DNA of 14,024 nt from NCBI GenBank assembly GCA_003218615.1, contig QHOD01000027.1, forward strand, positions 1 to 14,024, read 5' to 3'. Below, one piece after another: positions 6,504-12,215 of this stretch (positions are counted from its first letter, which is position 1; every line of letters begins with the position of its first letter). A program made the translations under genes and the position numbers. The notes beneath the pieces are model-generated. The model was not told where the DNA came from and ran no database searches. It saw nothing but the letters and a program-made list of their open reading frames with translations. Source of the DNA: Verrucomicrobiota bacterium. Lineage in GTDB: Bacteria; Verrucomicrobiota; Verrucomicrobiia; Chthoniobacterales; UBA10450.

Positions 6504-6535
6504 GTTACGGCTTGCGGCGTGTGCTAAGTTTATTC

Positions 6536-7459
6536 ATGGAGAAAGTGATCATTGTCGGGAGCGGCTGCGCCGGATTAACGGCGGCGATTTACGCCGCCAG
6601 GGCGAATCTGAGCCCGCTCGTGCTGGAAGGTCGCCAGCCAGGCGGGCAGCTTTCGACCACGACTTTAGTGGAAAATTATCCGGGCTTTCCCGATGGAATC
6701 GATGGTCCACAGCTCATCTTGAACATGCACAAACAGGCCGAAAAATTTGGCGCACGTTTCTCATATGCGGAGGTGACGGATTTCGAGCCCCGCAACAGTC
6801 ATGTTCGCATCAAAGCCGATGACGAATGGCTGGACACGCAGGCGCTCATCATTGCCAGTGGGGCTTCGGCCCGATATTTAGGCCTCGAGAACGAAGAGAA
6901 ACTGATTGGTCACGGCCTAACTTCATGCGCCACGTGCGACGGCGCATTTTACAAGAATGTGCCGGTTTGCGTGGTTGGAGGAGGCGACTCCGCGGCCGAA
7001 GAATCGCTTTTTGTCACCCGGTTTGCCTCAAAAGTTTATTTGATTCATCGCCGAGATAAAATGCGCGCCTCCAAGATCATGGCTGACCGTGTATTCGCGA
7101 ATAAAAAGATCGAGCCGGTCTGGAACACGGTCGTGACGAAATATATTCCCGATGAAAAAGGCGAGATGCGCGCCGTCCGTTTGCGTAACGTGAAAACGAA
7201 TGAAGAGCGCGAATTGCCGGTTGCTTGCGTGTTTGTCGCCATCGGTCACGATCCGAATACGAAAGCGTTCATCGGAAAACTCGATAGCGATCCGGAAGGC
7301 TACTTGATCGCGAAAAATCTGGCCGAGAGCAAGCATCCTGGGGTCTTCATCGCCGGCGATGTAGCAGATCGCGTTTACAAACAAGCGGTTACGGCGGCGG
7401 GATCTGGCTGCGCTGCGGCCATGGACGCGGAGCGTTATTTAAGCGAATTGGAATCTTGA
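6536..7459 (+). CDS. trxB: Thioredoxin reductase (NADPH)
   Basis: A 307-residue flavoenzyme of normal TrxB length that passes electrons from NADPH through FAD to thioredoxin in the cytoplasm. The FAD-binding motif is IIVGSGCAGLTAAIYAARA (5-23) with PGGQLSTTTLVENYPGFP (35-52). The redox disulfide is Cys131-Ala-Thr-Cys134. The NADPH site has VVGGGDSAAEE (146-156) and HRRDKMRAS (171-179). The C-terminal FAD motif is GVFIAGDVAD (269-278) with KQAVTAAGSGCAAAMDA (282-298). The ATG at 6536 gives the canonical short N-terminus; an in-frame TTG at 6512 would add eight unsupported residues. No Shine-Dalgarno is evident. The gene is divergent from the DNA glycosylase, a plausible pairing of oxidative-damage functions, though shared control is only inference. 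Confidence 0.95.
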   Translation: MEKVIIVGSGCAGLTAAIYAARANLSPLVLEGRQPGGQLSTTTLVENYPGFPDGIDGPQLILNMHKQAEKFGARFSYAEVTDFEPRNSHVRIKADDEWLDTQALIIASGASARYLGLENEEKLIGHGLTSCATCDGAFYKNVPVCVVGGGDSAAEESLFVTRFASKVYLIHRRDKMRASKIMADRVFANKKIEPVWNTVVTKYIPDEKGEMRAVRLRNVKTNEERELPVACVFVAIGHDPNTKAFIGKLDSDPEGYLIAKNLAESKHPGVFIAGDVADRVYKQAVTAAGSGCAAAMDAERYLSELES

Positions 7460-7476
7460 AGCTGACGTCGGCGTCA

Positions 7477-7504
7477 AAGCTCCAAGCACCAACATCCAAG
7501 CTCC
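7477..7504 (+). repeat. Four tandem heptamers abutting a start codon
   Basis: Four 7-base units are AAGCTCC, AAGCACC, AACATCC and AAGCTCC. They fill the gap between trxB (stop at 7459) and the GTG start at 7506. Just before them TGACG (7463-7467) and CGTCA (7472-7476) form a small inverted repeat. I recall heptameric intergenic repeats of this AAGCTCC type in Verrucomicrobiota, but copies elsewhere were not searched for. Confidence 0.6.
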
Positions 7505-7505
7505 A

Positions 7506-8687
7506 GTGAAAATCTGCGATCTGACTCAGTTCTATTCGCCACTGAGCGGCGGCGTGAAACGCTATGTTCACGAGAAGATCGCGTACATCAAGAAGTACTC
7601 GCCGGGAACCGAACACGTTCTCATCGTTCCCGGTCAGAAAACACAAATGACCTGCAATAGCCGGTCACGCATTTACTCGATTCACTCCCCGTTGCTCTCG
7701 CGCGCGTCGCGCTACCGGGCATTGCTGAATCTGCGCGCCGTCGAAGAAATTTTAGAACAAGAACGGCCGGACATTATCGAATCAAGCGATCCATATCAGG
7801 TTGGCTGGAAAGCGATCGCGATCGGCCGTTCGCAAAAGATTCCGGTCATCGGTTTTTATCATTCACATTTCCCAGAGGCTTATTTGCGCAGCGGTACGAA
7901 GTTCCTCGGGAAACGCGGGACCCGTCAGGCGATGAAGTTGACGCGCGGCTATGTGCGCAAGCTCTACAACCAATTCCAAGCCACGCTCGTGCCTTCGGAA
8001 TCGTTGGCGGACGTTCTCTCCGGCTGGGGAGTGCGCAATGTGCGCGCTGTGCGCCTCGGTGTAAACATCGACATCTTCAAACCGGAGCCCGACGACAGAA
8101 ACGCGACGCGCCACTCGTTAGGCGTTGACTCCGGACGAACATTGCTTCTCTACGTCGGCCGACTGGCGAAAGAAAAGAACACCGAAACCTTATTTCGCAG
8201 TTTTCAGTTCTTGCAGCGGCGGCGGCCGGAAGATTTTCACTTGTTCGTGATTGGGGACGGACCGCAGCGGCATCAGCTTCGAGAGTTGCAGCGGCGCGCG
8301 GGCACTGTCTCATGGATTCAGTATTGCAGAGACTCCGCCGATCTCGCGCGCTATTATCGCGCGGCCGATCTTTTCGTTCATCCGGGCATTCAGGAAACGT
8401 TTGGATTGGTTGCGCTCGAAAGTCAGGCCTGCGGCACGCCGGTGGTGGGAATTCGCGGCAGTTACATGGACCGAATTATCTGTCATGAGCAAGAATCCTG
8501 GGCGCGGGAAAACACTCCGGAAGCTCTCGCCCACGCGATTGAGGGATTGAGCGCGCAAAAATTACAGAGGCTGGGAAGCACTGCAGCGCGACACGCCGGC
8601 GCAGATTATGCATGGCCGCCTGTGTTCGAGCAGCTTTTTTGTATTTACCGCGAAGTCTGCTCCAATTACAAAAGAAACAACGGATGA
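7506..8687 (+). CDS. Family 4 glycosyltransferase (GT-B fold)
   Basis: A 393-residue retaining glycosyltransferase. The N-terminal Rossmann domain begins KICDLTQFYSPLSGGVKRYV (2-21), with the glycine-rich acceptor loop SGGV at 14-17. The C-terminal donor domain has LLYVGRLAKEKNTETLF (214-230), LFVIGDGPQRHQL (246-258) and the E-x7-E signature Glu297 to Glu305 in ETFGLVALESQACGTPVVGI. YHSHFPEAYL (118-127) and SDPYQVG (94-100) resemble the lipid mannosyl/glucosyltransferase group (PimB/MgtA/SqdX style), so a lipid or glycan acceptor is plausible; sugar specificity is unknown. The GTG start directly follows a heptamer repeat and has no Shine-Dalgarno. It is supported by the canonical N-terminus, and the next in-frame ATG (Met48) would destroy the fold. 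The stop overlaps the acetyltransferase start (ATGA, 8684-8687). Confidence 0.88.
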   Translation: MKICDLTQFYSPLSGGVKRYVHEKIAYIKKYSPGTEHVLIVPGQKTQMTCNSRSRIYSIHSPLLSRASRYRALLNLRAVEEILEQERPDIIESSDPYQVGWKAIAIGRSQKIPVIGFYHSHFPEAYLRSGTKFLGKRGTRQAMKLTRGYVRKLYNQFQATLVPSESLADVLSGWGVRNVRAVRLGVNIDIFKPEPDDRNATRHSLGVDSGRTLLLYVGRLAKEKNTETLFRSFQFLQRRRPEDFHLFVIGDGPQRHQLRELQRRAGTVSWIQYCRDSADLARYYRAADLFVHPGIQETFGLVALESQACGTPVVGIRGSYMDRIICHEQESWARENTPEALAHAIEGLSAQKLQRLGSTAARHAGADYAWPPVFEQLFCIYREVCSNYKRNNG

Positions 8688-9373
8688 AGAACGAGAAATC
8701 TTTTACGATCCGAAGCTATCGGGATTCCGATCGTGAAGCGGTGAGAAAATTGTGCTGCCAGACCGGATTCCTCGGCGAACCGATCGATCCCGTTTACGAA
8801 GATCGACAATTGTTCGCCGATTTTCTTACGACGTACTATACCGACCACGAACCCGAGTCGTGCTTTCTCCTTGAAATCGACGGCGAGATTCGAGGCTACC
8901 TGCTGGGGTCACGTTGGCCTTTGCAAAATCAGGTCTACGCGTTTTACCAGAATGTCTGGCTCTTTTTCCGCGCGCTGACCCGGTATTTTCGCTATAACGA
9001 ACGTTCGCGCCGGTTCATTCGGTGGACACTCGTGCATGGGTGGCGCGAGGTGCCCGCGGCGCCGCGACGCGTTCCGCATTTTCATATCAATCTTCTCCCG
9101 GAGGCGCGCAAAGTTTCGACGACGCGCGCTCTTATGAGCGCCTATCTGAGTTATCTTTACCGCTCGGGTGAGAAGCGCGTTTACGGACAGATCGTCACAT
9201 TCGAAAGCCGGCGCGGCGAAAAAATGTTTGAGCGTTATGGATTCAAGGTTTTGAATCGCGCTGAGATCACAAAGTACAAAGCGTTCTACCCGGAGTCGGT
9301 CTATCTCAGCACCGTAATCAAGAATCTGGAAACAGCCGAACCGCTCTCGGCTTATTCGCGAACACGCAGCTGA
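8684..9373 (+). CDS. GNAT-like N-acetyltransferase
   Basis: A 229-residue protein with the GNAT layout. An N-terminal FTIRSYRDSDREAVRKLC (7-24) is followed by the central strands SCFLLEIDGEIRGYLLGSRW (59-78). Strand IHINLLPE-like FHINLLPE (133-140) precedes a helix with ARKVSTTRALMSAYL, where the acetyl-CoA pyrophosphate loop would lie. The closing motif is GEKMFERYGFKVL (178-190). An insert at about 80-130 is rich in aromatic and basic residues (WLFFRALTRYFRYNERSRR, 92-110) and may contact membrane or lipid. Coupling to the GT4 gene through an ATGA overlap suggests it acetylates an amino sugar or the product of that transferase; this is inference. The acetyl-CoA motif is weak compared with typical RxxGxG/A. 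A frame opening at 8612 is rejected because it would overlap the GT4 gene by 76 bases. Confidence 0.75.
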   Translation: MKNEKSFTIRSYRDSDREAVRKLCCQTGFLGEPIDPVYEDRQLFADFLTTYYTDHEPESCFLLEIDGEIRGYLLGSRWPLQNQVYAFYQNVWLFFRALTRYFRYNERSRRFIRWTLVHGWREVPAAPRRVPHFHINLLPEARKVSTTRALMSAYLSYLYRSGEKRVYGQIVTFESRRGEKMFERYGFKVLNRAEITKYKAFYPESVYLSTVIKNLETAEPLSAYSRTRS

Positions 9374-9375
9374 GA

Positions 9376-9402
9376 GTTGCGGGGCAAGAACGCTCCCGCA
9401 AC
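9376..9402. terminator. Hairpin terminator between convergent genes
   Basis: GTTGCGGGG (9376-9384) and TCCCGCAAC (9394-9402) form an 8-bp perfect stem plus one G-T pair around a 9-base loop. It lies in the 34-base gap between the stops of the acetyltransferase (9373) and the adenylate cyclase (9408), where it could end transcription from both sides. On the + strand it is followed by a modest T-rich stretch (ccttactttt). Confidence 0.7.
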
Positions 9403-9407
9403 CGACC

Positions 9408-11135
9408 TTACTTTTCCACGAGTTGCCAAACACCGTTCCAATCCTCGCCAGGAGGTTGCCCGCGTAGCGTCTGAATGCGCTGAAGAAAGACGCCAGATGG
9501 CCCGTCATTAGGATCGAGCTGCAGACATTCGCGGAAGGTTGCTTCAGCTGAGTCCCACGTCTGCGCCAGGTAGGCGAGCCAAGCTTGTTCGTAAAGGTCT
9601 CTCAGGCGTAGCCGTTGTTCGGGAACTTGTCCAGATGTGCCCAGCAACTCGAATATGCGGGTGGTCTCAGTTTTGCCTTTGACCGAGATGAGATCGATCG
9701 CCCGCGTTTCGAACTCGGTGCCGATGGCTTTCGCGGTACTTTCGGCGATCAGAATTTGGGTCCCATAAATCCGGTTGGCGCCTTCGAGTCGGGCCGCCAA
9801 ATTTACCGTGTCGCCGATGACCGTGTAGCTTCGCGTGTTTTCCGAGCCGATGTTGCCGACAACGGCTTCGCCTGTGCAAATACCGATAGCCAGACGGACT
9901 TTTGGAGCGTCCCGGCGCAGCCCGGTGATCTCAGGTAGTTCACGGCCCAGCGTGTCGAGCGCCACCAATTGCCCCTGCGCGGCGCGACAAGCCAAAACTG
10001 CGTGCTCTTCCGGCTTCACGAAAGGCGGTCCCCAAAATGCCATGACCGAGTCGCCCACGAATTTATCTACCACCCCATGATGTTCCTGAACCGCCAGGGC
10101 TTGCAGGCCGAAGTGGCGGTTGAGCAGCGTTACCATAAGCGATGGAGTCAGCCGTTCCGACAGACTCGTGAAACCAACCAGGTCCGCGAACAGCACGCTC
10201 ACGTCGCGCCGGCCGCCGACTACTGCCTCCTCTGTGCCCGGCTGCGCCAGCACATGCTGCAGCACGCGCGGGTCGATGTACTTGCCGAACGTTTGCTTCA
10301 TTTGTTCTTTGGAGCGCAGTTCTTTCACAAAAAAATTGAACGAGTCCGTCAGCGTCCCCACCTCATCGGTAGAGCTCACAGGCAATTGCACGTCGAGGTT
10401 GCCTAGCTGCACATCGCGCATGGCGTGGACTAGCGAACGCACGGGCCGGGAGAGACGACTCGTGATGAGCGCCGCGACCGCGAGGCCCAATGCCACGGTG
10501 GACGCGGTCGCCGCGATCGCCAGCCAGAATACGCCACGCTGGCGTTCCTCGGTGGCCTGTGCAGCGACGGTGGTCAACCCTTCCATCTTGGAATTCATCA
10601 ATGCCCGCTGGTTTTGCACCTGACGCCGAACGTCGTTCAGCAGGTCCACCTTTTCATTTGCCCTCTGATGTTCACCGGCCAGTTGCAGGTCGAGCACCTC
10701 GCGCTGACGAGCGTTTATGACTTGATAGGTGGGCTCGACCTGGTCCAGCAGCGTCCTGATCTCGGCGATCGTTTCGCGCCCGGCAACATTCTTAGGATAG
10801 GCATCGAGAAGCCGTCGAACGGCGGCATATTGCTCCCTGAGTTTGCCTGTGAAAAGCGCGTAGTTAGCCGATGCCTCGGCGACGATTTCCTGGTTCGGCT
10901 CAGCGGCGTTCAAAGCTCCGAACCAGCGTTCAAACGCCAGCCCCCTTCGAAGTCCGACCTCATCCATTTGCCCTAACGACTTTGTGAGCGGCACATCGAA
11001 ATCCGCCACGACCCTCAGATCCTGCTTCGTGCGGGCGACCTCCAACATTAAGAAACCAGCAAGCGCGATCGTGAGCAGGAGCAGGATTATGGCCAGCCCG
11101 AAGATCTTTCCTGCGATAGTCTGCCGGAACGGCAT
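9408..11135 (-). CDS. Membrane class III adenylate cyclase with HAMP domain
   Basis: A 575-residue sensor cyclase making cAMP from ATP. Helix 1 (11-32) and helix 2 (203-225) bracket a periplasmic, mostly helical sensor region (33-200) like the four-helix-bundle chemoreceptor type. A HAMP linker follows (about 222-276, PVRSLVHAMRDVQLGNLDV). The linker FGKYIDPRVLQHVL (283-296) precedes the catalytic domain (about 308-495). Metal ligands are Asp318 (LFADLVGFTS) and Asp362 (KFVGDSVMAFWG). Lys358 and Asp442 (YTVIGDTVNLAARLEG) are the adenine-specifying pair, and Asn445 and Arg449 are the transition-state residues. All catalytic residues are present, so the domain can work as a homodimer and should prefer ATP. 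The C-terminus (515-556) is TPR-like, followed by GEDWNGVWQLVEK. The start is ATG at 11135. It is convergent with the acetyltransferase and stands alone. Confidence 0.93.
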   Translation of the reverse strand: MPFRQTIAGKIFGLAIILLLLTIALAGFLMLEVARTKQDLRVVADFDVPLTKSLGQMDEVGLRRGLAFERWFGALNAAEPNQEIVAEASANYALFTGKLREQYAAVRRLLDAYPKNVAGRETIAEIRTLLDQVEPTYQVINARQREVLDLQLAGEHQRANEKVDLLNDVRRQVQNQRALMNSKMEGLTTVAAQATEERQRGVFWLAIAATASTVALGLAVAALITSRLSRPVRSLVHAMRDVQLGNLDVQLPVSSTDEVGTLTDSFNFFVKELRSKEQMKQTFGKYIDPRVLQHVLAQPGTEEAVVGGRRDVSVLFADLVGFTSLSERLTPSLMVTLLNRHFGLQALAVQEHHGVVDKFVGDSVMAFWGPPFVKPEEHAVLACRAAQGQLVALDTLGRELPEITGLRRDAPKVRLAIGICTGEAVVGNIGSENTRSYTVIGDTVNLAARLEGANRIYGTQILIAESTAKAIGTEFETRAIDLISVKGKTETTRIFELLGTSGQVPEQRLRLRDLYEQAWLAYLAQTWDSAEATFRECLQLDPNDGPSGVFLQRIQTLRGQPPGEDWNGVWQLVEK

Positions 11136-11516
11136 AAGAGCACGGATGTTAGCGTCCGCTTACGAGGATGCAAAGCCATCTCGCGAAACCTTTCGGGGCC
11201 GGCCGCGCCGGGCCGCATGGGACTACAGAAGAAGATAGCGGCGTAGAAGTTTCTGAGTCTGCTCAGTTCGATCGTATTTCAGGTAAGCTTCTCGAAGCGC
11301 CCGGTCGACGATTCGATTGCTGCGGAATAATCGCAGCGTTGCTCGCCGAGATCGATCTTCTAGCGAAGAAAGTTACGTGATGCACACGTCGGCTTTGTTT
11401 CGTCCGGTGTTGTCGTGATGTCGAAGGACAAATCTGGATTTTTAAAAGGCGCCTCGTCAGCCATCCCGACGGGCACGACGTGCTGCTGATCCAAGAGTAG
11501 GGCGCGGGCCGGAGTG
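11136..11516. other. 381-base intergenic gap upstream of the cyclase gene
   Basis: No recognised gene lies here. It presumably contains the promoter for the cyclase gene, but I can place no confident -35/-10 boxes. A weak hairpin has arms GCTGCG (11319-11324) and CGCAGC (11332-11337) with a 7-base loop. Protein-like frames suggest gene decay: one on the minus strand is described separately, and a + strand stop-to-stop frame ends in SHPDGHDVLLIQE before TAG at 11498-11500. None has a recognisable domain. Confidence 0.4.
11223..11464 (-). pseudogene. Possible frameshifted remnant of a small gene
   Basis: On the minus strand an ATG at 11464 opens a 34-residue frame beginning MADEAPFKNPDLSFDITTT and stopping at 11360-11362. 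A second frame, shifted by one, is open from 11372 to the stop at 11223-11225 and reads like a helical, basic protein end: LRLFRSNRIVDRALREAYLK then YDRTEQTQKLLRRYLLL. A single indel near 11360-11372 would join them into a protein of about 80 residues. Neither part matches a family I know, and short chance frames are common in GC-rich DNA, so this is only a possibility. Confidence 0.2.
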
Positions 11517-12092
11517 CTACGCCGTCAGAATATGTTCGCGCGCGTGGCGCAGCGCGCGCGCCATCCAGACAAGCTCGTTCAAAAATTTCTCCACACGCCC
11601 CGCGTAAGCCGGATCGGTAATCTTACCAGTCGCAGGATCGAAAAGCTTCCCAGCGGTACCGAAATAAACGTCCCAGAAAATGGCTACCAAACCAAGCTCC
11701 CGCAGCACAGGGATTAAACTCTCGATCATGCGCGCGCCCCCAAATGGACCAGCCGACACGCCACAAACGCCAACGGCTTTGTGGATGTATTCCTTCAGGT
11801 TTGTATCGAGCACGTGCTTCAGCAAACCCGGGAAGCTATGATTGTACTCCGGCACAACAAGGATGAGCCCGTCAGCGCGCTTTACCGTGGCTGAAAATTG
11901 GCTGTCTTTGAGTGCCTCCCCGGCGTCGTCCATCGCCACTGGAATTTTCCTGATGTCGATCAATTCGGTTTCGATATCGGTGCGTTTCGATACTTCGCGG
12001 AAAACGAAATTGGCCGCGGGTTCGGTCAGGCGCCCCTGCCGTGGTGTACCGATAATGACCGGAAGGAAAACGGGTCGAGTCGCGTCTTGCAT
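11517..12092 (-). CDS. NADPH-dependent FMN reductase-like flavoprotein
   Basis: A 191-residue flavodoxin-fold protein of the NADPH-dependent FMN reductase family (azoreductase / chromate-reductase type). The phosphate loop after the first strand is IIGTPRQGRLTEPAANFV (13-30), a variant of the usual GSxRxxS form. The FMN-contact loop is VVPEYNHSFPGLLKHVLD (79-96), a strong family signature (PEYNxSxPGxLKxxxD). VCGVSAGPFGGARMIESLIP (109-128) forms the second flavin loop, followed by LRELGLVAIFW. It is probably a cytoplasmic dimer passing electrons from NADPH to flavin, quinones or other acceptors; the physiological substrate is unknown. The start is ATG at 12092. It lies 123 bases downstream of the FlgO/TPR gene on the same strand, so co-transcription is possible. 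Confidence 0.88.
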   Translation of the reverse strand: MQDATRPVFLPVIIGTPRQGRLTEPAANFVFREVSKRTDIETELIDIRKIPVAMDDAGEALKDSQFSATVKRADGLILVVPEYNHSFPGLLKHVLDTNLKEYIHKAVGVCGVSAGPFGGARMIESLIPVLRELGLVAIFWDVYFGTAGKLFDPATGKITDPAYAGRVEKFLNELVWMARALRHAREHILTA

Positions 12093-12215
12093 GGTTATGC
12101 TTCGATTTGTCGCGGTAATTTAGGGAAGCTTATAATCAACGGGCGAGCGAAATCGTTCCATGGCCGTGGCGGCATTTTCTTTCGCGCGAAGCGCCTCTTT
12201 GATTGAGCCTTGGAG

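Noticed and set aside
7477..7504. Heptamer array as a CRISPR-like array.
   Set aside because: Units are 7 bases, contiguous and without spacers, and no cas genes are present.
8612..8683. Upstream in-frame start for the acetyltransferase.
   Set aside because: The added residues lie inside the GT4 coding region and contribute nothing to the fold; ATG at 8684 overlaps the stop neatly.
11168..11380. A 70-codon + strand frame in the gap upstream of the cyclase gene.
   Set aside because: It has no recognisable motif or ribosome-binding site and competes with more protein-like minus-strand frames in the same bases.
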